A stretch of DNA of 64,000 nt. Origin: UBA1081 sp964443825 (GTDB lineage: Bacteria > Bacillota > Clostridia > Oscillospirales > Acutalibacteraceae). The notes under the pieces were generated by a model. It saw only the letters and a list, made by a program, of their open reading frames with translations. It did not search any database and was not told the origin of the DNA. Position 1 is the first letter of the stretch; each line of letters begins with the position of its first letter. This document shows, one piece after another, positions 42,347 through 51,587 of this stretch. The DNA lies in contig CAYUEV010000001.1 in assembly GCA_964443825.1 (NCBI GenBank), positions 62,001 to 126,000 on the forward strand, in the 5' to 3' direction. The position numbers and the translations under genes were made by a program.

Positions 42347-42597
42347 GATTTTATGAGTTTTTTTTGTTTTGCAATTAAATCTAAACGAAAGTACGAAATT
42401 AGTATCTTTTTTATAAAGTCGCATATTTTTTATTTTTTTATTATCACACAGACAACTTTTTCAAAAAACATTCCGCGCTTTCTTAACAAAATTTTTTATA
42501 AGACTTAGCAAAAGACACAAATTTTAAAATCTTGAGCGCGTTATTATTTCTATTCGATCGTCAAATCCCTGCGGCGTCTGTTTTTTTGTTAAGGCTA
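42347..42597. other. AT-rich intergenic region, nothing recognised
   Basis: About 250 bases between the terminator and the ruvC promoter with long A/T runs. No frame, RNA or repeat stands out. Confidence 0.5.
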
Positions 42598-42626
42598 TTG
42601 AATAATATAAATTTTTATGGTATACT
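42598..42626 (+). promoter_or_regulatory. sigma-A promoter of the ruvC operon
   Basis: TTGAAT (42598-42603), 17 bases, TATACT (42621-42626). The expected +1 near 42633 excludes the ATG at 42617 and fits the TTG start at 42653. Confidence 0.75.
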
Positions 42627-42652
42627 TCCCTTTAAAGCAGGAGGGCGTCGGT

Positions 42653-43150
42653 TTGGTTATTTTGGGGATAGATCCCGGATACGCGACAGTGGGGTTCGGC
42701 GTAATCGAGTATTTAAACAACCGCTTTAAAGTCCTTGATTACGGCGCGATTACGACCGAGTCTTCCGCGTCTTTTGACGAAAGGCTTTTGCAAATATATA
42801 ATGAAACTTCGCTTTTAATAGAAAAACATAATCCCTCTTCGCTCGCCATAGAAAAACTTTTTTTTAACACAAACGCTAAAACCGCGATAGACGTGTCGCA
42901 GGCGAGGGGAGTTATAATTTTAGCCGCTAAGCAAAAAGGAGTTTTGGCAAATGAATACACTCCTCTTCAAGTGAAGCAGAGCGTCGTAGGTTACGGAAGA
43001 GCCGATAAAAAGCAGGTTCAAGAGATGACGAGGATTCTACTTAACCTCGATAAAATCCCAAAACCCGACGACGCCGCGGACGCGCTCGCCATGGCGATAT
43101 GTCACGCGCATTCGTCCGGTTCTATTTTAGGAAAAACGATTAAAAAATAA
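42653..43150 (+). CDS. ruvC: Holliday junction endonuclease RuvC
   Basis: Cuts Holliday junctions after RuvAB branch migration. At 165 residues it has the usual length. The RNase H-like fold shows the first acidic residue in LGIDPGYATVG, LAIEKLFF near 66 and the final pair in KPDDAADALAMAICHA near 140. I start it at the TTG at 42653: AGGAGG lies eight bases before, the protein then begins MVILGIDPG as in the family, and the promoter rules out the earlier ATG. First gene of a ruvC-ruvA-ruvB-glmM run. Confidence 0.96.
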   Translation: MVILGIDPGYATVGFGVIEYLNNRFKVLDYGAITTESSASFDERLLQIYNETSLLIEKHNPSSLAIEKLFFNTNAKTAIDVSQARGVIILAAKQKGVLANEYTPLQVKQSVVGYGRADKKQVQEMTRILLNLDKIPKPDDAADALAMAICHAHSSGSILGKTIKK

Positions 43151-43159
43151 AGGTTTTTT

Positions 43160-43759
43160 ATGTTTTATTCTCTTACGGGAAATATAATGACTACGGAAAA
43201 AGGCGTTATAATAGTCGACTGCTCCGGCGTAGGGTTTAGACTCTACGTTTCAATGAACACCTTAAAAAAATCGGGAAAGATAGGAGACAAAATCACTCTT
43301 TACACCTATCTTTCAGTAAGCGAAAATTCACTCGACCTCTTTGGTTTTTACGATTTAGACGAATTATCGTGCTTTAAATCGCTTATATCTATTTCGGGAG
43401 TAGGACCTAAAGCCGCCCTTTCGGTTTTATCGGAATTAACTCCCGCTCAGATGACTAAAGCCGTGTCGGGGGGCGACGTAAAAGCTTTTACGAGAGCGCA
43501 AGGCGTAGGTCCCAAACTCGCTCAGAGGATTATGCTTGAACTAAAAGGCAGGCTTTCTTTTTTCGGCTCGGAAGAAGGGAGCGATGAAAATACGTTTACG
43601 CCCGCTGAAAACAAGAATTTCGACGAGGCGCTAAGCGCTCTTCAGTTTTTGGGCTACAACAGGTACGACGCTTTAGAAGCCTTAAAAACGCTTGATAAAA
43701 CGCTTTCCACAGAGGATTTGATAAAAAAGTCCCTTCCTATTCTGTCCAAAAACATTTAA
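43160..43759 (+). CDS. ruvA: Holliday junction helicase subunit RuvA
   Basis: Binds the four-way junction and loads RuvB. Its 199 residues have the N-terminal OB fold (MFYSLTGNIM, ENSLDLFGFYD), two helix-hairpin-helix motifs (ISGVGPKAALSVLS and AQGVGPKLAQRIMLEL) and a C-terminal RuvB-contact domain (DALSALQFLGYNRYDA type) after a flexible linker. It begins nine bases after ruvC; ruvB follows after 12 bases. Confidence 0.97.
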   Translation: MFYSLTGNIMTTEKGVIIVDCSGVGFRLYVSMNTLKKSGKIGDKITLYTYLSVSENSLDLFGFYDLDELSCFKSLISISGVGPKAALSVLSELTPAQMTKAVSGGDVKAFTRAQGVGPKLAQRIMLELKGRLSFFGSEEGSDENTFTPAENKNFDEALSALQFLGYNRYDALEALKTLDKTLSTEDLIKKSLPILSKNI

Positions 43760-43771
43760 GGGGGTAAGATT

Positions 43772-44797
43772 TTGGCGGACGAGAACGATTTAAGACTAAC
43801 TTCCCCCGAATTTAACTCCGAGGATTCCGATATCGAGACTTCTCTTCGTCCCAAGACGCTTAACGAGTATATAGGGCAGGAGAAAGTCAAAGAGAATCTT
43901 AGAATTTTTATGGACGCGGCGATAGGACGCGGCGAGACTTTAGACCACGTTCTTCTTTACGGTCCTCCCGGTCTTGGCAAAACCACTCTCGCGGGAATTA
44001 TAGCCAATCAAATGGGAGTGCAGTTAAGAATGACGTCCGGTCCGGCCATAGAAAAACCGGGTGATTTAGCCGCTCTTCTTACTAATCTAAACGACGGGGA
44101 CGTTCTTTTTATAGATGAAATTCACCGCCTTTCAAGAAGCGTCGAGGAAGTTCTTTATCCCGCTATGGAAGACAGCGCCATAGATATTATTATTGGCAAA
44201 GGTCCGTCCGCAAGGTCAATCAGGCTCGATTTAAAACGCTTTACTTTAGTTGGCGCCACCACAAGGGCGGGGCAACTGACCGCTCCTTTGCGCGACAGGT
44301 TCGGGGTTGTTTTAAGATTAGAGCTATACACTCCCTATGAACTCGCCAAAATCGTAAAACGCAGCGCGTCTATATTAAAAGTCGATATTGACGACGACGG
44401 CGCTCTCGAAATCGCTTCTCGCTCAAGAGGCACGCCGAGAATCGCCAACAGGCTTCTTAGAAGGGCGAGGGACTTTTCACAAGTCTTGGGAAGCGGTATG
44501 ATAACCGAAAAAGACGCGAGATTGGCTCTCTCTAAAATGGAAATAGACGAATTAGGGCTTGATAATATCGACAGGCTCATTTTGACTACCATGATAAACA
44601 ACTACAACGGCGGTCCTGTGGGACTTGAAACGATAGCGGCGGCGGTAGGCGAAGAGCCGGTTACCATAGAGGATATATACGAGCCATATCTTATGCAAAT
44701 AGGCTTTCTCGGAAGAACCCCAAGAGGGCGCGTCGTCACCAACGCGGCGTATGCTCACCTTGGAATCGAGAGAAAAGGTCAACAGAATTTTTATTAG
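43772..44797 (+). CDS. ruvB: Holliday junction helicase motor RuvB
   Basis: AAA+ motor that drives branch migration. 341 residues: ETSLRPKTLNEYIGQ near 23, Walker A GPPGLGKTTLA near 64, Walker B VLFIDEIHRLS near 110, sensor 1 GATTRAGQ, the arginine finger region PLRDRFG, and the winged-helix end with GFLGRTPRGR. TTG start with GGGGG about nine bases upstream. Standard length. Confidence 0.98.
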   Translation: MADENDLRLTSPEFNSEDSDIETSLRPKTLNEYIGQEKVKENLRIFMDAAIGRGETLDHVLLYGPPGLGKTTLAGIIANQMGVQLRMTSGPAIEKPGDLAALLTNLNDGDVLFIDEIHRLSRSVEEVLYPAMEDSAIDIIIGKGPSARSIRLDLKRFTLVGATTRAGQLTAPLRDRFGVVLRLELYTPYELAKIVKRSASILKVDIDDDGALEIASRSRGTPRIANRLLRRARDFSQVLGSGMITEKDARLALSKMEIDELGLDNIDRLILTTMINNYNGGPVGLETIAAAVGEEPVTIEDIYEPYLMQIGFLGRTPRGRVVTNAAYAHLGIERKGQQNFY

Positions 44798-44811
44798 AAA
44801 CGGAGTAAATT

Positions 44812-46161
44812 ATGGGAAGATTGTTTGGAACGGATGGCGCGAGAGGCGTCGCCAACACCGAAATTACGGGCGAACTCGCGATGAAAATCGGAAGAGCCGC
44901 CGCCATGGTTCTCGCTGAAAACAGCGATAGGAAACCAAGAGTCCTTATAGGCACCGATACAAGAAAATCTGCCGATATGCTGTCTTACGCTTTAGCGTCG
45001 GGATTTTGCAGCGTAGGAGCGGACGTTTTAACGTTAGGGGTAGTCCCCACGCCGGCGGTAGCGTTTTTAACGCAAGAGTACGGCTATGACGCGGGAGTTA
45101 TGATCTCCGCCTCTCATAACCCTTGCGAATACAACGGGATTAAGATTTTTCAGTCGACCGGGTATAAGCTCCCTGATTCAATGGAGGAGGAAATTGAGGC
45201 GATTATCCTTGACGAAGCGCGAATCCCGCCGGTCGTAATAGGCGGTGGAGTGGGGAAAGTCACCGTAGCCGAAAACGCCGTCCGAGATTATATTAACCAT
45301 ATAATCAAAACGGCGGACAGGCTTTTTTACGGCATGAAAATAGCGATAGACTGCGCTAACGGCTCGGCGAGCGTTACCGCCAACACTCTTTTTAAACAGC
45401 TCGGCGCGGATTGCGTCGTAATAAACCAAAATCCCGACGGCACGAATATTAACGCTAACTGCGGCTCGACCCATATCGAGGGACTTTCGGAGTTTGTAAA
45501 AGAGAACGGCTTTGATTTAGGTTTCGCTTTCGACGGCGACGCGGACAGGCTTCTAGCCGTTGATAACGACGGCCGTCTTGTTGACGGCGACAAGCTTATG
45601 GGCGTTGCGGCAAAGTACTATAAAGATAAAAACAAGCTTAACGGCAACACGCTCGTGGCGACTGTTATGAGCAATATGGGGCTTTTCGAGTTTTGCGAAA
45701 AGAACGGCATAAATTGCGAAAAGACGACCGTTGGCGACAGATACGTTCTTGAGAGAATGCTCGAAAAAGGCTATCATATCGGCGGCGAACAGTCGGGTCA
45801 TATAATTTTCCTCGATCACGCTACGACGGGCGACGGTCAGCTTTCGGCCGTTCAAATTCTAAACATTGTAAGGGGTACGGGAAGATCGCTTTCGGATCTC
45901 GCTTCCGAGATAGAAATTTTCCCGCAAGTCCTTAAAAATATACGCGTTTCGGCTTTTGGCAAACTCCGCTTAAAAGAAGATAACGATATAAAACTCGCTA
46001 TCGAGACAGCTGAAAAAGAGCTCGGAAAATCGGGAAGAGTACTTGTGCGCGCGTCAGGCACGGAACCCCTTGTACGCGTTATGTTAGAGGGCAAAGACAA
46101 AGACATGATTTTAAGGCTCTCGGACGATATAGCTAAAGTTATAGAAGAAAGACTTATCTAA
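44812..46161 (+). CDS. glmM: phosphoglucosamine mutase
   Basis: Interconverts glucosamine 6-phosphate and 1-phosphate, the entry to UDP-GlcNAc and peptidoglycan. 449 residues: start MGRLFGTDGARGVAN, phosphoserine loop SASHNPCEYNGIK near 101, metal loop AFDGDADRLLAVD near 243, sugar loop GGEQSGHI near 326, and phosphate-binding RASGTEPLVRVM near 412. It starts 14 bases after ruvB with GGAG upstream. Confidence 0.97.
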   Translation: MGRLFGTDGARGVANTEITGELAMKIGRAAAMVLAENSDRKPRVLIGTDTRKSADMLSYALASGFCSVGADVLTLGVVPTPAVAFLTQEYGYDAGVMISASHNPCEYNGIKIFQSTGYKLPDSMEEEIEAIILDEARIPPVVIGGGVGKVTVAENAVRDYINHIIKTADRLFYGMKIAIDCANGSASVTANTLFKQLGADCVVINQNPDGTNINANCGSTHIEGLSEFVKENGFDLGFAFDGDADRLLAVDNDGRLVDGDKLMGVAAKYYKDKNKLNGNTLVATVMSNMGLFEFCEKNGINCEKTTVGDRYVLERMLEKGYHIGGEQSGHIIFLDHATTGDGQLSAVQILNIVRGTGRSLSDLASEIEIFPQVLKNIRVSAFGKLRLKEDNDIKLAIETAEKELGKSGRVLVRASGTEPLVRVMLEGKDKDMILRLSDDIAKVIEERLI

Positions 46162-46162
46162 T

Positions 46163-47029
46163 ATGCTCGTATCCGATAAATGGCGCGATTACGAACTCCT
46201 CGACTGTAGGAGCGGTCAGAGGCTCGAACGCTGGGGGAAGTATATTTTAATACGGCCCGACCCGGAAGTTATATGGAACACGCCCCTAAACAATCCTCTA
46301 TGGAATAACGCCGACGCTAAATATATACGCTCCAACAAAGGCGGGGGAAGATGGGAATTCTATAAAAAAATTCCCGACCGCTGGACAATATCTTACCGCG
46401 ATCTTATTTTTGACGTTAAGACGATGGGATTTAAGCACACGGGGATTTTTCCGGAACAGGCGGCTAATTGGGATTTTATTTCCGATGTTATTAAAAAACA
46501 AAACAAAAAAGTCAGCGTTTTGAATCTTTTCGCCTATACGGGAGGGGCTACCGTTTCGGCTTTAAAAGCCGGCGCTTTTGTAACCCACGTGGACGCTTCT
46601 CGCGGGATGGTATCGTGGGCTAAGGAGAACGCCGTTTCGTCGGGCGTTTTAGATTTCCCCGTAAGATGGCTTGTCGACGACTGCGTTAAATTCGTTAAAA
46701 GAGAAATAAGGCGCGGGAACAAATACGACATAATAATCATGGATCCCCCGTCATACGGGAGAGGTCCTAACGGGGAAGTTTGGAAATTAGAAGACGAGAT
46801 ATATTACTTCGCGGAGCTTTGCGTAGAGCTTTTAAGCGAAAACTCGCTTGTTTTTATGATAAACTCTTATACTGCGGGGCTTTCTCCCGCGACTTTAGAA
46901 TACATTCTTAATTATTTTTTGAAGCCGCGCTTTGGCGGGAACGTGAAATCATATGAGCTGGGTTTGCCGGTTAAAGACACGAATCTTGTTTTGCCTTCAG
47001 GTTCTACGGCTTTATGGACTTCATTTTAA
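46163..47029 (+). CDS. class I SAM-dependent methyltransferase (RlmI/COG1092-like)
   Basis: A 288-residue methyltransferase likely acting on rRNA cytosine C5. The SAM motif is VLNLFAYTGGATVSALKAG near 112, the next acidic site HVDASRGMVSWAKENA near 137, and the catalytic-type IIIMDPPSYGRGPNGE near 192. It lacks the N-terminal PUA domain of E. coli RlmI (about 390 residues), so target recognition must differ. The ATG lies one base after the glmM stop. Confidence 0.85.
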   Translation: MLVSDKWRDYELLDCRSGQRLERWGKYILIRPDPEVIWNTPLNNPLWNNADAKYIRSNKGGGRWEFYKKIPDRWTISYRDLIFDVKTMGFKHTGIFPEQAANWDFISDVIKKQNKKVSVLNLFAYTGGATVSALKAGAFVTHVDASRGMVSWAKENAVSSGVLDFPVRWLVDDCVKFVKREIRRGNKYDIIIMDPPSYGRGPNGEVWKLEDEIYYFAELCVELLSENSLVFMINSYTAGLSPATLEYILNYFLKPRFGGNVKSYELGLPVKDTNLVLPSGSTALWTSF

Positions 47030-47042
47030 ACTTTAAAATTTT

Positions 47043-47897
47043 ATGGACGCGGAAACTTTAATTAAATTCGATAACGTATCGTACAGATACGAATCCGACG
47101 ATGACACGCCTTTGCCTCTCGCGATAAAAAACATAAACCTCGATATAAAAAAAGGCGAGTTTTTGGCGATTCTCGGTCATAACGGGTCGGGCAAGTCGAC
47201 GTTAGCTAAACTTTCTAACGCGATACTTACTCCCGAGAGCGGCTCTGTTTATGTAAAAGGATTAGATACTAAAAACGAATCGAACGAATACGACGTCCGC
47301 CAGACTGTCGGCGTTGTTTTTCAAAATCCCGATAACCAGATAGTCGCGACCATAGTCGAGGAAGACGTGGCTTTCGGTCCTGAAAATTTAGGAATAGATC
47401 CTAAAGAAATAAGAGAACGCGTCGACGCCGCCCTTAAAGCCGTAGGGATGTACGAATACCGTTTTCATGAGCCTCATAAATTATCGGGCGGTCAGAAGCA
47501 AAGGGTCGCCATAGCCGGGGTCATGGCGATGAGAACGGATTGCATAGTTCTCGACGAGCCTACCGCGATGCTAGACCCCAAAGGCAGGAAAGAAGTTATG
47601 GCGGCTATGAAAAAGCTCAACAAAGAGCTTAATATAACCGTAGTTTTAATAACTCATTATATGGACGAAGCGTGTAAGGCCGACAGGTTAGTCGTAATGG
47701 ACAAAGGCGCTATAGCGTTAGAAGGCTCTCCGAGAGAAGTTTTTTCACAAGAACAGATAATCGAAAAAGCGGGACTCGACCTTCCCGACAGCGCAAAACT
47801 CGCCCAATACCTAAGAAAAAACGGCGTAAAATTCCCTAAAGGCATATTAACGTCAGAGGAATTTATCGAGGCTTTTAAAAGGGCGGCGAACCGTTAA
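47043..47897 (+). CDS. ecfA1: ECF transporter ATPase EcfA1
   Basis: One of two ATPases energising group II ECF vitamin transporters. 284 residues with Walker A GHNGSGKSTLAK near 42, Q-loop VVFQNPDNQIV, signature LSGGQKQRVAIAG near 145, Walker B CIVLDEPTAMLDP and the H-loop VLITHYMDEA. The Q-loop Asn-Pro-Asp-Asn is typical of EcfA1. It stands before ecfA2 after 24 bases. Confidence 0.95.
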   Translation: MDAETLIKFDNVSYRYESDDDTPLPLAIKNINLDIKKGEFLAILGHNGSGKSTLAKLSNAILTPESGSVYVKGLDTKNESNEYDVRQTVGVVFQNPDNQIVATIVEEDVAFGPENLGIDPKEIRERVDAALKAVGMYEYRFHEPHKLSGGQKQRVAIAGVMAMRTDCIVLDEPTAMLDPKGRKEVMAAMKKLNKELNITVVLITHYMDEACKADRLVVMDKGAIALEGSPREVFSQEQIIEKAGLDLPDSAKLAQYLRKNGVKFPKGILTSEEFIEAFKRAANR

Positions 47898-47921
47898 AAC
47901 GCTAATTTAATCGGTGGCAAA

Positions 47922-48785
47922 ATGACAGTTTTAGAAGCGCAAAATATAAGTTATAAGTATTCTGTAGGAACTCCTTTCGAGGTTACCGCTCTTAACGACG
48001 TAAGTCTTAAAATCGAACAAGGCGAAATACTCTCGATAATCGGCTCTACGGGGTCGGGGAAATCCACTTTAATTCAGCATTTTAACGCCTTATTAAAGCC
48101 CACGAGCGGGAAAATTTTACTTTACGGCAAAGATATATACGAATCAAAAGAGTCCGTTTACAACGCGAGGTTTAAAGTCGGTCTTTGTTTTCAGTATCCC
48201 GAATATCAGCTTTTCGAGTCCACGGTATATAAAGACATAGCTTTCGGTCCTTCCAATATGGGGCTTCCTAACGACGAAATTGAGGCGCGCGTAAGAAGAG
48301 CGGCGGGCTTTGTAAATATCCCCGGAATTTTTTTAGGCAAATCTCCGTTTGACTTATCCGGCGGCGAAAAAAGAAAAGTCGCCATAGCCGGCGTTATGGC
48401 GATGGAACCCGACGTTTTAATTATGGATGAACCGGCGGCCGGGCTTGACCCGAAAGGCAGAAAAGACATGCTTTCCCTTATAAAAAACTACCGTGATAAA
48501 ACGGGCAAAACGGTGGTTATAGTATCTCACAGCATGGAAGACGTAGCGTGGTTTTCAGAGGAGATACTCGTCTTAAATAAAGGCAAAGTCGCGATGCAAG
48601 GCTCTGTAGACGAAGTTTTTTCCCATTCAAACGAGCTGATAAACATGGGGCTCGATATTCCCGAAGTTACAAGAATTTTAACGGAACTTAACTCTTTGGG
48701 GTACGATGTGAATAAAAACATTTACACGTTGGAAGAAGCCGGGGAAGAACTTTCGCGCTTTTTGAAGAGAGGGGGAAGCAAATGA
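47922..48785 (+). CDS. ecfA2: ECF transporter ATPase EcfA2
   Basis: Second ATPase of the ECF module, 287 residues: Walker A GSTGSGKSTLIQH near 41, Q-loop CFQYPEYQLFE, signature LSGGEKRKVAIAGVMAM, Walker B VLIMDEPAAGLDP, H-loop VIVSHSMEDV. The Tyr-Pro-Glu-Tyr Q-loop marks EcfA2. Its stop overlaps ecfT by four bases. Confidence 0.95.
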   Translation: MTVLEAQNISYKYSVGTPFEVTALNDVSLKIEQGEILSIIGSTGSGKSTLIQHFNALLKPTSGKILLYGKDIYESKESVYNARFKVGLCFQYPEYQLFESTVYKDIAFGPSNMGLPNDEIEARVRRAAGFVNIPGIFLGKSPFDLSGGEKRKVAIAGVMAMEPDVLIMDEPAAGLDPKGRKDMLSLIKNYRDKTGKTVVIVSHSMEDVAWFSEEILVLNKGKVAMQGSVDEVFSHSNELINMGLDIPEVTRILTELNSLGYDVNKNIYTLEEAGEELSRFLKRGGSK

Positions 48786-49597
48786 TAAAGGACGTTACCA
48801 TCGGGCAGTATTTTCCCGGAAATTCTTTTATCCACAAACTTGACCCCAGAGCGAAACTCATCGTTACTTTTGTTTTTCTCATTGAGGTTTTTCTCTGTAG
48901 AAACTTTTTTTCGCTCGCTCTTATCTTCGCTTTTTCAGTAATTTCCATACTGATTTCTAAAATATCGTTTAAAGTCGTTATGAAAGGCTTAAAGATTATT
49001 TATTTTTTGATAGTCTTTACGGCGTTTTTACAGATTTTTTATAACGACGACGGAAAGGTCATTTTCGAGTGGTGGAAAATCAAAATAACCGACTCGGGAG
49101 TGTTTACCGCCATATTTATGGCGGTAAGGATTATTTCGCTGATATTTATAAGTTCCCTTTTAACTTACACCACATCCCCCACTTCGCTCACTGACGGCAT
49201 AGACAGGCTTTTGTCGCCTCTTAAAAAAATAAAAGTCCCCGTCGACACTCTCGCTATGATGATGACCATAGCGCTAAGGTTTATCCCCACTCTAATTGAA
49301 GAAATCGATAAAATTATGAGCGCTCAAAAGGCGAGGGGAGCGAGGCTCGACTCCGGCGGCTTAATTGAAAGGGCGAAAGCTTTAGTACCCGTTTTCGTGC
49401 CGCTTTTCGTAAATTCTTTCAGAAGAGCGTATGAGCTTGCGTGCGCCATGGAGTGCAGGTGCTATAACGGCGGCAACAAGAGAACGAGAATGAAGGTTAT
49501 GAAATTCTCTTGGCGGGACATAGCGGCGTTTATATTTTCATCTTTAATGCTCGTTTCCATTATTCTCTTAAATCACTTTTTTAAAAAAATCATATGA
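48782..49597 (+). CDS. ecfT: ECF transporter transmembrane subunit EcfT
   Basis: Scaffold that couples the ATPases to interchangeable S components. 271 residues with about five to six membrane segments and the two cytoplasmic Ala-Arg-Gly type coupling motifs (AQKARGARL near 180 and AMECRCYNG near 217, the second altered). N-terminal FIHKLDPRAKL is the family start. No S component lies in the operon, as expected of group II systems. It overlaps truA by four bases. Confidence 0.93.
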   Translation: MIKDVTIGQYFPGNSFIHKLDPRAKLIVTFVFLIEVFLCRNFFSLALIFAFSVISILISKISFKVVMKGLKIIYFLIVFTAFLQIFYNDDGKVIFEWWKIKITDSGVFTAIFMAVRIISLIFISSLLTYTTSPTSLTDGIDRLLSPLKKIKVPVDTLAMMMTIALRFIPTLIEEIDKIMSAQKARGARLDSGGLIERAKALVPVFVPLFVNSFRRAYELACAMECRCYNGGNKRTRMKVMKFSWRDIAAFIFSSLMLVSIILLNHFFKKII

Positions 49598-50337
49598 CGC
49601 GCAATTTACGTTTAAAATTAAGTTTTTTAGGAAAACGCTACCACGGGTGGCAGCTTCAAAATAACGCCCCTACGGTATCGGGGGAAGTTATTAAAGCTTT
49701 AAACAAGATTTTCGGCTCTGTCGGAATTCTTCACGGAGTTGGGAGAACGGACGCGGGAGTTCACGCTAAAGAGTTTTATTGTAACTTTAAAACGGAGAGC
49801 GATATTCCCGTTTACAACGTGGTGAAGGCCATGAATTTTTACCTTCCACGCGACATATCCGTACTTGAATGCGCGGAAGTCGATTTAAATTTTCATTCTC
49901 GTTACGATTGTAAGGGAAAAGAGTATATATACAGATTCCTCGATTCACCGGAAAGAGATCCGTTTTTAAACGATACCGCATATCATTATTTTAAAGGAAA
50001 AAGACTTAACGAAAATATTATGAACGACGCGGCGAAGTTCTTTTTAGGAGAACACGATTTTTCAGCCTTTTGCTCGTCAGGCACAAGCGTTAAGAACTTT
50101 ACAAGGAATATAAAAAACAGCGAAGTCATAAGAATGGGCGACGTTGTGATTTTTAAAGCGGAGGGCGACGGATTTCTTTACAATATGGTGAGAATTATGG
50201 CGGGAAGTCTTGTTTTAGCTTCCGAAGAGAAAATAAGTCCGCCCGATATTAAAGAAATTATAGAAAAAAAAGACAGGAACAATTCAGGAAATACTCTTCC
50301 CGCGCATGGGCTTATTTTAAATAGAGTTTTTTACTGA
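49594..50337 (+). CDS. truA: tRNA pseudouridine synthase A
   Basis: Makes pseudouridine at positions 38-40 in the tRNA anticodon arm. 247 residues: start LKLSFLGKRYHGWQLQ, catalytic Asp in GVGRTDAGVHA near 51, substrate loop CKGKEYIYRF near 107, and FLYNMVRIMAG near 192. The ecfA1-ecfA2-ecfT-truA order is common in Firmicutes, usually behind rplQ; here it follows glmM and a methyltransferase. Confidence 0.96.
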   Translation: MTRNLRLKLSFLGKRYHGWQLQNNAPTVSGEVIKALNKIFGSVGILHGVGRTDAGVHAKEFYCNFKTESDIPVYNVVKAMNFYLPRDISVLECAEVDLNFHSRYDCKGKEYIYRFLDSPERDPFLNDTAYHYFKGKRLNENIMNDAAKFFLGEHDFSAFCSSGTSVKNFTRNIKNSEVIRMGDVVIFKAEGDGFLYNMVRIMAGSLVLASEEKISPPDIKEIIEKKDRNNSGNTLPAHGLILNRVFY

Positions 50338-50366
50338 AAATAGGTCTTTAAGGAGGGCGAGATAGG

Positions 50367-51545
50367 ATGCGAACTAAAAAAATACCGTTAACTTTAAAAA
50401 TACTCGCGCTAATACTCGCGGCGGCTATAGTTTTTTTTATAGTAAATTACCACGCGGGCGGCTTTGTCTACACTGTTTCAGGGAGAATTTCGTCCGTTAC
50501 GCATAAAAAATCCTCGGAAAAATTCTCAGTTCCCGTAGATGATAAAACCATAAAAGCGTTCGAGCCGTATGGCGACGGATTTGTTACGCTCTCCGAGGAC
50601 GGGATTTCGTACATAAACAAAAGAGGCGAAACGTCTTTTATACAACAGCTTTCATACAGCAATCCCGCTATCTCAATATGCAAAAACAACATAATAGCTT
50701 TCGACAGGGGCAAAACCTCTTACACTGTCTTTAAAAACAGCAACGTAAGTTTAAAACTTTCAACAGACGAAAATATAATTGACGCGGACATAAGCTCTTT
50801 AGGCGATTTTGTAATAGCCGTGAGGAACGAGAAAGGCAAAAACGTAGTTTACGGTTTAGATTCAAACGGAAGCGTTATATACGAGTGGATATGCCCTAAC
50901 GGGTATATTACAGACGCGGCGATCTTTAAGAAAGGAGAAAAAGCCGCCGTCACGGTCATAGATTCTCAAAACGCCGTTATTTCCTCCAAGGTGTATGTTC
51001 TCGATTTCAATTACGACGAAGCATACGCCGAGATAGACTTTAAAGACGAAACGGTAATAGGACTGGAATTTTTAAGTAAAGATAAATTACAGGTTATAAC
51101 CGACAAAGGCGTAAAGCTGATAGATAAAAAAGATTCTGAAACCGTATACGAATATAAAAACTCCAAAATACTTTTAAGCGATTTTAACGAGGACAGATGC
51201 GCCGTTATTACCGAGGATTATTCCGGCGACGACAGATATTTTTTGGTGGTTTTCGGAAAAGACGGCGAACTAAAATCCGAAACGCCGCTTACAGGCAAAG
51301 TAAAAGGTCTTTCACTAAGCGAAAAAAGCGAAACGGCGCTGTTTTCGGATAAAATCGAAACGTACTCTAAAAAGGGGAAACTTACGGGTTCCTTGAAAAA
51401 CATGAGTTATTACCAAAGAGTTGTGTCAAACGGCAAGTTTTCTTACGTTTTATCATCGGAAAGTATAAAAAAATACCCTTCTTTTAATTCTCCGGGTTCA
51501 AAAGTTTCCGACGACGAGCCGGTTACAGAGATTTCGTCATATTGA
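50367..51545 (+). CDS. DUF5711-type membrane-anchored beta-propeller-like protein
   Basis: A 392-residue protein with one N-terminal membrane helix (about 8-28) and a large extracytoplasmic domain made of repeated short strands (for example GDGFVTLSEDGISYIN, FGKDGELKSETPL), which suggests a beta-propeller. No catalytic motif is seen. I link it to the DUF5711 family by architecture and its usual place beside cvpA. A strong SD (AAGGAGGG) precedes the ATG. It likely helps envelope assembly or sensing, which is inference from its neighbours. Confidence 0.78.
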   Translation: MRTKKIPLTLKILALILAAAIVFFIVNYHAGGFVYTVSGRISSVTHKKSSEKFSVPVDDKTIKAFEPYGDGFVTLSEDGISYINKRGETSFIQQLSYSNPAISICKNNIIAFDRGKTSYTVFKNSNVSLKLSTDENIIDADISSLGDFVIAVRNEKGKNVVYGLDSNGSVIYEWICPNGYITDAAIFKKGEKAAVTVIDSQNAVISSKVYVLDFNYDEAYAEIDFKDETVIGLEFLSKDKLQVITDKGVKLIDKKDSETVYEYKNSKILLSDFNEDRCAVITEDYSGDDRYFLVVFGKDGELKSETPLTGKVKGLSLSEKSETALFSDKIETYSKKGKLTGSLKNMSYYQRVVSNGKFSYVLSSESIKKYPSFNSPGSKVSDDEPVTEISSY

Positions 51546-51570
51546 CAAAAACAACGGAATATGTTACAAT
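51542..51570 (+). promoter_or_regulatory. sigma-A promoter for cvpA-pgsA
   Basis: Perfect TTGACA (51542-51547), 17 bases, TACAAT (51565-51570). It overlaps the stop of the DUF5711 gene by a few bases. The +1 near 51577 excludes a GTG at 51576 as start. Confidence 0.8.
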
Positions 51571-51587
51571 AACAGGTGAATTTTAGT

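Noticed and set aside
42617..42652. ATG at 42617 as the start of ruvC
   Set aside because: It overlaps the -10 box of the promoter; the TTG at 42653 has AGGAGG and gives the family N-terminus.
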